Origin: CAYMZZ01 sp046297935
GTDB taxonomy: Bacteria; Bacteroidota; Bacteroidia; Chitinophagales; Chitinophagaceae
Reading direction: 5' to 3'
Assembly (NCBI GenBank): GCA_046297935.1
Contig: JBKBHA010000003.1
Location: 186,001 to 250,000 of the forward strand
Length of the DNA: 64,000 nucleotides
Below, one piece after another: positions 50,175 through 58,188 of the stretch. A model generated the notes under the pieces. It ran no database searches. It had not been told where the DNA came from and was given only the letters and a program-made list of their open reading frames with translations. Every line of letters begins with the position of its first letter. Positions within the stretch are counted from its first letter, which is position 1. A program made the translations under genes and the position numbers.

Positions 50175-51215
50175 TCAGCGGCGGTTTCTTTCGAGGTCCA
50201 ACAAATACTGCTTTCGCCATATTCCACCACCATAACCTGTTAACTGACCGTCGCTACCCAACACCCGGTGACAGGGAATAAGAATAGATATCCTGTTCAT
50301 GCCATTGGCATTGGCGACTGCCCTTATACTTTCAGGGCAGCCTATGGCAATGGCTTGTTCTTTGTAAGAACGCAGCTGCCCAAACGGAATATCTTGCAAG
50401 GCCGTCCATACTTTTTGCTGAAACTCGGTACCCGGTGTATGCAATGGCAGATCAAAGATTTTTCTCTTTCCTGAAAAATATTGCTGCAGCTGAGTTTCCA
50501 GGATCTCGAAGTATGGATTTACTCCCTGAACGATGATGGCATTCAGTTGCTTTGTCAGCGATTTCAGCTCGGTCTCCAGCATTTTCCGGTCAGAGAATTC
50601 GAGCAGGCAAATACCCTGGCTGGTAGCACAGGCAATCATGGTACCCAACGGAGTTTCAATTCGCTTCAGATCGATGATCGATTTTGCAATACCATTCTTA
50701 GGCGATACACCAAAAATCGTTTTGAAGCTGTCGGCAAAGCCGCTCAGGGAATCGAAGCCGGTTTCAAAAGCGGTGTTGGTGACTGTTTCGCCACTTTGAA
50801 TTTTTTTGAACGCGGAGTTAATGCGAAACATTCGTTGAAACGAATGGAAGGTAATACCATGATTTTTTAAAAACCAGCGCCGGATCTGGCTGGGTTCAAT
50901 TCCCCGTTTTTTCAAATCATAGTCTTTAAACTTCAGCGACGGATCCTTAGAAAGTTCGTTCAGTATTTGCAGATAAAGTTCCGGTGTTTGGTTCAGCTTT
51001 TCCAGCGGATTACACAGTTTGCAGGGGCGATAGCCTTTCAGAATACACTCTTTGGTGGAAGTAAAAAATTCAACGTTTTCCAGCTTCGGTTTACGTGCCG
51101 TGCAGGAGGGGCGGCAAAAAATGCCGGTGGTTTTTACCGCGGTAAAAAACACCCCTTCAAAAGAGGAGTCCTTACGAACTATTGCGTCATACATTATTTC
51201 GGTCGTCAATTCCAT
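50175..51215 (-). CDS. ada: Ada-type methyltransferase/AraC regulator
   Basis: The 346-residue protein has the zinc and methyl-phosphotriester domain (C34, C38, C65, C68 in GIFCRPSC and PCKLC), a central AraC-type HTH (ETGFDSLSGFADSFKTIFG) and a C-terminal O6-alkylguanine transferase with IPCHRVLGSDG. It repairs alkylated DNA and activates the adaptive response. The full domain set of Ada is present. The next gene starts 6 bases before it on the coding strand, suggesting one unit. Confidence 0.93.
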   Translation of the reverse strand: MELTTEIMYDAIVRKDSSFEGVFFTAVKTTGIFCRPSCTARKPKLENVEFFTSTKECILKGYRPCKLCNPLEKLNQTPELYLQILNELSKDPSLKFKDYDLKKRGIEPSQIRRWFLKNHGITFHSFQRMFRINSAFKKIQSGETVTNTAFETGFDSLSGFADSFKTIFGVSPKNGIAKSIIDLKRIETPLGTMIACATSQGICLLEFSDRKMLETELKSLTKQLNAIIVQGVNPYFEILETQLQQYFSGKRKIFDLPLHTPGTEFQQKVWTALQDIPFGQLRSYKEQAIAIGCPESIRAVANANGMNRISILIPCHRVLGSDGQLTGYGGGIWRKQYLLDLERNRR

Positions 51216-51221
51216 CGCCTT

Positions 51222-51992
51222 CTAAAATAGTGAATTAAAATGCTGCTCATCTTGAATTTTCTTCATCGCCATTTCCATATAGTCATTCAAATGATTATTG
51301 AAAAAATTACCCATGCTGATTCGCTTCACTCCTGCTTTTTCCAGCTCCGAGAACGTAGGCAAATTTGGCATACACATCACGTTCAGGGGCAATGGAGTGT
51401 GTTCAACAATATTTTTTATATCTGCTGTATCGACAATGCCCGGTACAAAAATTCCATGCGCCCCTGCCTGTTCGTAACAGTCCACTCGCTCAATCATATC
51501 CTCCATAGCATTCGGGCAATGCTGTAAAAAACCATCGGTTCGGATATTGAAAAATAGAAACGATTGTCGCCTTGAAAGGCCGGCTATAATTGCGTGAAGC
51601 AAATCGGCAAACTGTCGGCCATCTACCATCTGCCGCTTGCCGTTTACAAATTTCGAATCTTCAAGGTTCACCCCCACAATACCTAAATCGTGTAAACGAA
51701 GCAAATTGTCAAGTACATCGTCTGGCTTCTCTGCATAACCATTTTCTATATCAACGGTAAGTGGCAATGTTGTAGACCTTTTTATGCGAGCCACCTGATA
51801 TAACAGTTCCTGGAAAGGCAATTGCTGTCCATCGTCGTACCCCAGCGAATCTGCCAGCGCCGCACTGGAGGTGCCAATGGCCTGAAACTGCAATTTTTCA
51901 AATAGGCGGGCCGAAGCCGGGTTCCAGACATTGCCAATCAGGAGTGGTTTTGCCTTTTCATGTAGCTGTTTAAATTGAATAAAACTATTCAT
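51222..51992 (-). CDS. isocitrate lyase/PEP mutase-family protein
   Basis: The 256-residue TIM-barrel protein has GNVWNPASARLFE, TVDIENGYAEKPDD and GVNLEDSKF, the metal and substrate regions of the PEP mutase/isocitrate lyase family. The lyase cysteine signature is not evident, so the reaction is open (C-C or P-C lyase, or oxaloacetate decarboxylase-like). It precedes Ada by six bases. Confidence 0.88.
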   Translation of the reverse strand: MNSFIQFKQLHEKAKPLLIGNVWNPASARLFEKLQFQAIGTSSAALADSLGYDDGQQLPFQELLYQVARIKRSTTLPLTVDIENGYAEKPDDVLDNLLRLHDLGIVGVNLEDSKFVNGKRQMVDGRQFADLLHAIIAGLSRRQSFLFFNIRTDGFLQHCPNAMEDMIERVDCYEQAGAHGIFVPGIVDTADIKNIVEHTPLPLNVMCMPNLPTFSELEKAGVKRISMGNFFNNHLNDYMEMAMKKIQDEQHFNSLF

Positions 51993-52138
51993 GTGGTTCC
52001 GGGGAAAACGCGAAACTAAGTGAGAAGGGTATGTGCAGACAACCGGAATTTTGACAAGTATTTTCCTTCATGCTGCATCGCAACAACAGCTGGGTCCGAA
52101 AAACACTTTGGCCATGAAATATTGTCAAATCTTAAACA

Positions 52139-52216
52139 TTTGGTTATCAGTCTCATATACTAATTTTGGCTGATATCTTCGGATACAAAAGTTTTCCAGA
52201 AGAAAACTTTTGTATC
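52139..52216 (+). promoter_or_regulatory. HigBA promoter and operator
   Basis: TTTG (52139-52142) and TAATTTTG (52161-52168) match the Bacteroidota -33 and -7 boxes with an 18-base gap. Downstream is a perfect inverted repeat, GATACAAAAGTTTTC and its complement around CAGAA (52182-52216), ending four bases before the toxin start. It is a likely operator for the HTH antitoxin or a leader hairpin limiting toxin translation. Confidence 0.7.
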
Positions 52217-52220
52217 TTTA

Positions 52221-52535
52221 TTGGTGTTTAACATCATAACCAGAAAGACATTGATGACCTATTGTCAAAAGTATCCTTTGGCAGCGACAGCTTTACAAGT
52301 GTGGTACCATGAGCTTGTGAAATGTGAGTTTAAAAACTTTCAGGAATTGAAAAAAGTCTACGGCAATGCAAGCGTCGTTGCAGGTGATCGGGTTGTTTTC
52401 AACATAATGGGCAATAAATATAGGCTGGTCGTCCGCATTTCATTTGAGTTTAAGGCTATTCAGATAAAGTGGTTTGGGTCGCACGCCGAATATGACAAAA
52501 TAGATGTAAAGAGTATAGCGTTTAAAAGATTATAA
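52221..52535 (+). CDS. higB: HigB-type mRNA interferase toxin
   Basis: The 104-residue protein is a RelE-superfamily HigB: ITRKTLMTYCQKYP, then YGNASVVAGDRVVFNIMGNKYRLVV and WFGSHAEYDKID (each a family block). The toxin cleaves mRNA at the ribosome. The family starts close to the RKTL segment, which requires a TTG (52221) or GTG (52224) start; the first ATG at 52254 would remove it. Gene order toxin-antitoxin with one base between is normal for HigBA. Confidence 0.9.
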   Translation: MVFNIITRKTLMTYCQKYPLAATALQVWYHELVKCEFKNFQELKKVYGNASVVAGDRVVFNIMGNKYRLVVRISFEFKAIQIKWFGSHAEYDKIDVKSIAFKRL

Positions 52536-52536
52536 C

Positions 52537-52893
52537 ATGGAACTGAGAATTATAAAAACCAAAAGACAGTACCAGGATTATATTGACTGGATTGATGAAC
52601 AGTTTGACAAGAAAATTAAACCCAACAGCCCTGCTGGAGAGAAAGTACAAGTTGCACTATTGCTTGTTAAGCAATACGAAGATGAACACTATCCGATTCC
52701 GGTACCTGACCCAATTGAGGTAATCAAATTGAAAATGCAGGAGCGTGGAATAAAAAACAAAGATTTGGTAGGTAAAGTGGGAAGTAAAGGTTATGTATCG
52801 TCCATACTAAATAAAAGAAAACCCCTCACGCTCGAAATGGCTAAATTTTTTCAACGAGAATTTAGCATTCCAGCAGAAATACTGCTGGCTTAA
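52537..52893 (+). CDS. higA: HigA-type antitoxin
   Basis: The 118-residue protein has an N-terminal toxin-binding helix region and a C-terminal HTH of the HigA type (IEVIKLKMQERGIKNKDLVG, VSSILNKRKPLTLEMAKFF). It neutralises HigB and probably represses the promoter through the operator at 52182-52216. It starts one base after the toxin stop. Confidence 0.93.
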   Translation: MELRIIKTKRQYQDYIDWIDEQFDKKIKPNSPAGEKVQVALLLVKQYEDEHYPIPVPDPIEVIKLKMQERGIKNKDLVGKVGSKGYVSSILNKRKPLTLEMAKFFQREFSIPAEILLA

Positions 52894-52946
52894 AGCGATT
52901 CAAAACGTTCAAATTATTCATAAACGAATATCCCCACTCACTCATT

Positions 52947-53840
52947 TTATTTTGCGGTTTGTCCGCTCCTTAGATATTTGTTGTACATGTACCAGGTAAG
53001 TGGATGCAGTTTTTTCGTTACCTCTATGGGATGTTGGCCAGCCTGAGTATAATATTCAATCGTTCCATTCCTTTTTATATAATGCACTTTCCCGATAGAG
53101 CGGGCCGTGATCGTATCCTCGCGGGTAATCCTTCTGAAACTTTCCATTCTCCCACTGTTCAAGGGCAACAGGAGTCTTCCTTTTTGTTCCTCATTACAGG
53201 GTGACTGTACATACCGGTCGTCCTGCCAGTACATACATCCGGTTAGCATTGCTCCAAAACTTTGTTCATTCGAATCTCGCTCCTGCCAGTACCAGTAAAC
53301 TGTTCCCGACAATATCGCCAACAGCAAAATCAGCCAGCTCTTCTTTAATCCTTTCTTCGTGGCCGGCGCCAGTGCAGGCGCAACGGGGTTAACTGCCGCG
53401 ACTGAAAAAGTTGACGCAATTTCATTGATGCCTGCTTCTTCCTTATCGAGGATTTTGCGCTCTTCTTCTGAAAGCAGGGTCATTTTTTGAAACCGGTGAG
53501 GTCGATGCGGAAAATCAATCAGCCAGGCCAGCAGTTCCAGGTTTCGGTCATCCGTTTTTTCTGTGTTTCCTTTCAAATAATTGTCAAGTGGTTTAAACCG
53601 ATCGGCCTCAGTAGCCTCCATCAACTCGATAAACTTTTTGCCCGGCGCAGCCGGCCCAAAAAAATCAGTAAGTGCCTTCTCGTCCTTAGGATTATAACGC
53701 TCTCGATAGGTATGCACGCAAGCCTGCCTGATTTTGGCAGGAGTAGGTTTGGTTAGCAGCAACGACAACTCGTTACTGTCGCGCTTGCGGTAGTACGATT
53801 GTGTAACCAGCTTGATATAGTCGATATGATCAAGTTGCAT
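52947..53840 (-). CDS. single-pass membrane protein, unknown function
   Basis: The 297-residue protein has a cytoplasmic N-terminal domain (about 1-165) with charged helices, one membrane helix (SWLILLLAILSGTVYWYW, about 168-185) and an external C-terminal domain with two cysteines (TGCMYWQ, SPCNEEQ). The N-terminal part could be a small helical adaptor domain, but I recognise no family. It is convergent with HigA. Confidence 0.7.
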   Translation of the reverse strand: MQLDHIDYIKLVTQSYYRKRDSNELSLLLTKPTPAKIRQACVHTYRERYNPKDEKALTDFFGPAAPGKKFIELMEATEADRFKPLDNYLKGNTEKTDDRNLELLAWLIDFPHRPHRFQKMTLLSEEERKILDKEEAGINEIASTFSVAAVNPVAPALAPATKKGLKKSWLILLLAILSGTVYWYWQERDSNEQSFGAMLTGCMYWQDDRYVQSPCNEEQKGRLLLPLNSGRMESFRRITREDTITARSIGKVHYIKRNGTIEYYTQAGQHPIEVTKKLHPLTWYMYNKYLRSGQTAK

Positions 53841-53928
53841 ACGACATGGCTTCCGACTAAGGTAATTAATCGCTTCAACTATCGGAATGACTGCGAAAAG
53901 TTAGCGCAAAATGGAATTTCGGTTTACG

Positions 53929-53968
53929 GTTTCCCGGAATTTCTGGAATCCCCGGAATTGCCGGAATC
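53929..53968. repeat. CCGGAAT short repeat
   Basis: Four GGAAT units occur at 9- to 10-base spacing, three of them inside CCGGAAT. It lies in the spacer upstream of the membrane-protein gene and holds no gene. Confidence 0.7.
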
Positions 53969-54010
53969 CTTTACCAGACAGGGTTTTAGCTGAATTTAAG
54001 TTTGTGAAAT

Positions 54011-54145
54011 GATCGAGGTGCAGGCTTTACAACCTGCTCTTGATCGGCCAGTGCGAGAATCGCCGTTTGCTGAGCCGGCCTGGGAAGAGGCTTAGCCGGC
54101 AGCGACAATCGCCCTTCCTTCCCAAGGTAAGAAGCGCTTCTTACC
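54011..54145. repeat. cluster of palindromes (REP-like)
   Basis: The stretch has a hairpin with arms GATCGAGGTGCAGG and CCTGCTCTTGATC (54011-54045), paired AGCCGGC motifs near 54074 and 54094, and a perfect 20-base palindrome GGTAAGAAGCGCTTCTTACC (54126-54145). The minus-strand frame through it (53986-54210) is GC-rich and looks like a repeat artefact. It may be an interspersed palindromic element. Confidence 0.65.
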
Positions 54146-54209
54146 AACTCGCTGCAGGGCCTCGCGAGCCTGACCGGCATTTTTCCTAACAAACTTAAAT
54201 CAAGCACCA

Positions 54210-54398
54210 ATGATTAGTATAATCATGTGGCTTTGGACAGCATTTTGTCCAAACCCTATCCATACCATATCCAATCACGGCAACTGTCCGCTGATCCATG
54301 TAGCCCCCAGTACCAGCAGTACACAGGATACAGAAGGCGAAACAGGCAGTCTTCCACCGAAGCCGCCAACACCTCCCCCTCCTCCCCCGGGGAATTGA
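54210..54398 (+). CDS. small proline-rich peptide
   Basis: The 62-residue product has a short hydrophobic start (ISIIMWLWTAF) and ends in KPPTPPPPPPGN. It is followed five bases later by a perfect terminator, and then by a lipoprotein kinase gene. Gene status rests on this context and on the polyproline end; no ribosome site is evident. It could be a secreted or surface signalling peptide. Confidence 0.4.
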   Translation: MISIIMWLWTAFCPNPIHTISNHGNCPLIHVAPSTSSTQDTEGETGSLPPKPPTPPPPPPGN

Positions 54399-54403
54399 TG
54401 AAC

Positions 54404-54440
54404 AGGAAGGCAGATTTTTCTGCCTTCCTTTTTTTATTTT
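54404..54440 (+). terminator. rho-independent terminator
   Basis: AGGAAGGCAGA and TCTGCCTTCCT are perfect 11-base arms around TTTT, followed by a T-run with one A. It follows the proline-rich peptide gene and lies 19 bases before the kinase start. Confidence 0.9.
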
Positions 54441-54458
54441 TAGCGCAAATTCAACTGC

Positions 54459-56132
54459 TTGAAACACCTTATCCACCTGCATTTGACGCTATGGCTGTTT
54501 CTACTTGTCGGCTGCAGCACCGCTACCGAAGACGAACAACCAGCCCCGGACTATAGCTTCCTGCAATGGGGTGAATATTTGAACTATTACGGAAAATATG
54601 ATTCCGCTTTTCTCATGTTTAGTCGTGCGGTTACCAGCACAAAAGACAGCCTCGATAAAGCAAAGGCCTTCCAGGAAATGGGGGCTATTCAGCAAAGGTT
54701 TGGCGATTTGTCTGGTGCGCAGCAGAATCTGGTTTACGCGCTTCAATCGCTAAATGAGAAAGATACGGCACATGCCAATCTGATTGCCTATGTATATAAC
54801 GAACTGGGCAATATCAGCATTGACCTGAAAAATTATCGACAGGCAATCCGGTTTTACAACGATGCATTTGCAAGGACAAAAGACGAATATTCGCGAGTTG
54901 AAATTTTAAACGGCAAAGCAACTGCCTTGCAAAAAATGGGCAACTACTCTGATGCACTGGATATCTACGACTCACTACTGCAATTAAACCCCGGCAATGT
55001 TGCACTACGGGCTCGTTTGGTTTCGAACAGAGCCAGAACCCTTTGGCTAAAAGACCCTGGTGCAGCTGTACTCAACGACTATCATACAGCGCTGAAAATT
55101 CGACTTGACAGCCAGATCATTGGCGGACAGAACGCCAGCTATGCCCATTTGGCGGACTATTACCTGGCGAACCAACCCGACTCAGGGTTTTACTATGCAC
55201 AAAAAATGTATGAGATCGCTACCGCCTCCAACTGGCCCGATGATCGGTTGGAAGCGATTGATAAAATGATACGATCGAGTAAGTCTGCCGGGCAGAAGGA
55301 GTACTGGTACCAACTTTTCAAACATATAGATGATAGTCTGCAGTATTCGCGCGACACTACCCAAACCCGCTTTGCGCTACTGCGATATGAAGCACAAATG
55401 AAAAAGACCGACAATCTGCTATTTCAACGACGCATTAACCGCCAGCGACTCCTGATGGCGGGTTTGGCTGTTCTGGCTCTCGCCATAATTGTGTTGCTGA
55501 CCAGTAGGTACAATAAACGGAAGCGCCTGCTGAAGGAAGAATCCGAGAAAGCGATTCAGGAATTGAAGTTGTCCACTTCTAAAAAGGTGCACGATGTGGT
55601 TGCCAACGGTCTGTACCGCATCATGAACGAACTGGAACACCGATCGGTGATTGATCGCGAGCCCTTGATGAACCAGATAGAAGGGCTCTACGAAAAATCG
55701 CGTAATATTTCCTACGAACAGACCGATGAGCATGTTGCCGACTACCCTGCACAAACCCATGCGCTGCTCAGTTCCTTTTCAAACGATCACACCAAAGTGA
55801 TTGTGATTGGTAATCAGTCAGAATTTTGGTCAAAGCTGGGCGATCTGCAGAAACAGGAATTGCAGCTTGTTCTAAATGAACTAATGGTTAATATGAAGAA
55901 ACATAGCCAGGCCCGTAATGTGGTGCTGCGTTTCGAAGTACAGCATAATGGTGCATTGGTTCATTACAAAGACAATGGAATTGGATTTAAAGAGCAGATG
56001 GTTTTTGGAAATGGTTTGAAAAATACGGTTAGCCGTATAAATTCCCTGAAGGGGCAAATTAAATTTGGCGAAACTGGCCAGCCTGGTGTATCTATTACCA
56101 TCAGTCTGCCGCTGGAAACCGACCAATCATGA
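54459..56132 (+). CDS. TPR lipoprotein sensor histidine kinase (NarL-type)
   Basis: The 557-residue protein has a lipobox (LLVGCST), about six TPR-like repeats (30-300), one membrane helix (RLLMAGLAVLALAIIVLLTS, about 329-348) and a short kinase domain: KKVHDVVANGLYRIMNELEH with the phospho-histidine, NELMVNMKKHSQA and DNGIGF. The start is TTG at 54459; a stop lies 15 bases upstream in frame and no ATG is available. The strong terminator just ahead implies its own promoter in the few bases between, or expression by read-through. Confidence 0.88.
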   Translation: MKHLIHLHLTLWLFLLVGCSTATEDEQPAPDYSFLQWGEYLNYYGKYDSAFLMFSRAVTSTKDSLDKAKAFQEMGAIQQRFGDLSGAQQNLVYALQSLNEKDTAHANLIAYVYNELGNISIDLKNYRQAIRFYNDAFARTKDEYSRVEILNGKATALQKMGNYSDALDIYDSLLQLNPGNVALRARLVSNRARTLWLKDPGAAVLNDYHTALKIRLDSQIIGGQNASYAHLADYYLANQPDSGFYYAQKMYEIATASNWPDDRLEAIDKMIRSSKSAGQKEYWYQLFKHIDDSLQYSRDTTQTRFALLRYEAQMKKTDNLLFQRRINRQRLLMAGLAVLALAIIVLLTSRYNKRKRLLKEESEKAIQELKLSTSKKVHDVVANGLYRIMNELEHRSVIDREPLMNQIEGLYEKSRNISYEQTDEHVADYPAQTHALLSSFSNDHTKVIVIGNQSEFWSKLGDLQKQELQLVLNELMVNMKKHSQARNVVLRFEVQHNGALVHYKDNGIGFKEQMVFGNGLKNTVSRINSLKGQIKFGETGQPGVSITISLPLETDQS

Positions 56133-56794
56133 TTGACAAAGTAATCATTGCCGAAGACCACGAAATTGCGAATCTGTCTGTTCAAAAAACGATGAGCGAT
56201 TTGCAGATACGCGATATTGATCACGCCTATTATTGCGACGACGCCTTACAGAAAATTGTGCTGGCAAAACAAAAGGGCCAACCCTACGACTTGTTGATCA
56301 CCGACCTTTACTTCGAGTCAGATGGAATCGCACAAAAGATTGCCGGAGGCATTGATCTGATCAAATCGGTGCGGCTGGTTCAGCCCGATATTCGGATTCT
56401 GATTTTTTCGGCCGAAAGCCGACCTGCCACGATTGATATGCTGTATACCAGCTACGAAATTGACGCATTTGTGCGAAAAGCCCGCAACGATGCAAAAGAA
56501 TTGAAGGTTGCAATCGACGCCTTGTCAAAAGGACAGCGCCACTACCCAACTGCTCTCGCTCAGCAGATCAAGCAGGCCAATACATACGAATTCACCGAAT
56601 TCGATATGCATGTGGTACGTCTGCTTTCGCAGGGTTTTCAGCAAAAAGACATTTCCGAGTACCTCAAGCTGCATCATATCCGCCCTTCCAGCCTGAGCAG
56701 CATCGAAAAACGACTCGGCCAGATTCGCGAAGAGCTCGGCTTTCAGAAAAATGAGCAGCTTGTATTGTTTTGCAAGGAGGCGGGGTTGTTGTAG
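56129..56794 (+). CDS. LuxR/NarL-type response regulator
   Basis: The 221-residue protein has a receiver with IIAEDHE at 6-12 and phosphoacceptor D59 (LLITDLYF), and a C-terminal HTH (LLSQGFQQKDISEYLKLH, SSLSSIEKRLGQIREEL). It overlaps the kinase stop by four bases (ATGA), so it is the kinase partner. Confidence 0.92.
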   Translation: MIDKVIIAEDHEIANLSVQKTMSDLQIRDIDHAYYCDDALQKIVLAKQKGQPYDLLITDLYFESDGIAQKIAGGIDLIKSVRLVQPDIRILIFSAESRPATIDMLYTSYEIDAFVRKARNDAKELKVAIDALSKGQRHYPTALAQQIKQANTYEFTEFDMHVVRLLSQGFQQKDISEYLKLHHIRPSSLSSIEKRLGQIREELGFQKNEQLVLFCKEAGLL

Positions 56795-56883
56795 TAATAT
56801 CAATTACGGTTAGCCGTAACTACATGAAGTTATAACCTGTTAGCTTTAAGGAGATCCTTTTACAATACTTAAAGCAGCACATC

Positions 56884-57657
56884 ATGCTTACTCCATCCAA
56901 ATTACAAAAGCTCCTGACTTGTCTAAAGAACTACAGAAAAGAATTTTTAGACAGTGGTCTGAAAGAACTCGACGAGTCCGGTACCCGGCTCATGATAAAT
57001 AGGTTTTTATCTGATGTGTTGGGGTATAAACAAATTGAAGAGATAAAGACGGAATACATGATCAAGGGCACTTATGCCGACTATGTTATTCAAGTAAACA
57101 ATACCCGTTATTTCCTGGTTGAAGTGAAAGCGCTATCCTTTCAACTATCCGAAAAACATTTAAGGCAAACAGTGAATTATGGTGCCAACGAGGGAATAGA
57201 ATATGCTTTGTTAACAAATGGCAGAAATTTCGAGTTTTACAAGATAATATTCGAGCAGCCGATATCGTCGCGATTGATATTTGCAGTCGACCTTAGTGAG
57301 GTTAGCGCGCTAAAAAATGCCGCAAATCAATTGCAGCATTTGCACAGAGACAGTGTAGTAAAAAACTTTTTCAAACCACTTTGGAACAAATGCGAAGCGA
57401 CCGATCCCTATAATGTTGCAGGAATCATTTGTTCAGGGCCCGTCTTGAAATGTATTCAGAAGTTAGTGAAAGACCAATATGGAGAAAAATGCGAAGATTC
57501 CACCATACTTGCTGCTGTTCACAAAATTTTTGCCGATCGAATGGACCCCGAGTTGATCAGGCCATTCAAAACCCCACGGCAAAAAATCAAAAGGCTGAAA
57601 AAGCCTGCTGAAGATGTTTCTACAGGACAAATATCAACTGATTCTACTTCGCCTTAA
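56884..57657 (+). CDS. PD-(D/E)XK nuclease-fold protein, HsdR-N-like
   Basis: The 257-residue protein has the type I restriction R-subunit N-terminal fold: IKTEYMIKGTYADYVIQV with the metal aspartate, then YFLVEVKALS (E-x-K). No helicase domain follows and no methylase or specificity gene is adjacent. It may be a stand-alone defence or repair nuclease, or a remnant. The basic C-terminal tail (QKIKRLKKP) could bind nucleic acid. Confidence 0.8.
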   Translation: MLTPSKLQKLLTCLKNYRKEFLDSGLKELDESGTRLMINRFLSDVLGYKQIEEIKTEYMIKGTYADYVIQVNNTRYFLVEVKALSFQLSEKHLRQTVNYGANEGIEYALLTNGRNFEFYKIIFEQPISSRLIFAVDLSEVSALKNAANQLQHLHRDSVVKNFFKPLWNKCEATDPYNVAGIICSGPVLKCIQKLVKDQYGEKCEDSTILAAVHKIFADRMDPELIRPFKTPRQKIKRLKKPAEDVSTGQISTDSTSP

Positions 57658-57718
57658 TACTTTTCGCGGATTTGCGGCGGCGGAGCCAAGTGAGAACCCG
57701 CGGCGTTTGTAAAATACG

Positions 57719-58102
57719 CTATCGTGCCGTTTGGTCGTATTGCATAGCGCAAACCAGATTACCTTCGGTATCCAAAAACTTTGCGATCCAGCCCACATAG
57801 GGAATAGCGGTTTTGGGCATCCTGATATCGCCGCCGCCCTTCTGCACCCGATCAATGATCGCATCCAGATTTTCAACCGCAATTGTACATTCAAAGCCTA
57901 TCAGCTTTTCAGGTACCGGCGAGTACTTGCGAGCTTGTAAGGCTCCTATCAATTCTGCTTCGTTCGACTTATCGGCTTTTATTTGAAGAAAATCTGCCTG
58001 GCCATAAGACTGAAAACCCCAGTCGAAAACTTCATCATAAAATTTGCGCGCCCGCTCCAGGTCATCAATATGAATGGCAAAATGCGATAGCTTGTTGTTC
58101 AT
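57719..58102 (-). CDS. VOC-family (glyoxalase-fold) protein
   Basis: The 127-residue protein has SHFAIHIDDLERARKFYDEVF and KFLDTEGNLVCAMQYD, the two half-domain signatures of VOC proteins. It is similar in class, not in sequence, to those at 49237-50087. Substrate unknown. Confidence 0.88.
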   Translation of the reverse strand: MNNKLSHFAIHIDDLERARKFYDEVFDWGFQSYGQADFLQIKADKSNEAELIGALQARKYSPVPEKLIGFECTIAVENLDAIIDRVQKGGGDIRMPKTAIPYVGWIAKFLDTEGNLVCAMQYDQTAR

Positions 58103-58188
58103 TTTAGTTGAATTTTGAAGTTAAGAATTATAGTACAGACCGTAGATGATTAACGGCTATTCCTTAATAGGTCCGACTCTTATCAGCA

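Noticed and set aside
53986..54210. 74-residue minus-strand ORF
   Set aside because: It runs through the palindrome cluster, has a non-ATG start and its sequence follows the inverted repeats.
54227..54556. 109-residue plus-strand ORF
   Set aside because: It reads through the perfect terminator at 54404-54440 and overlaps the start of the kinase gene in another frame.
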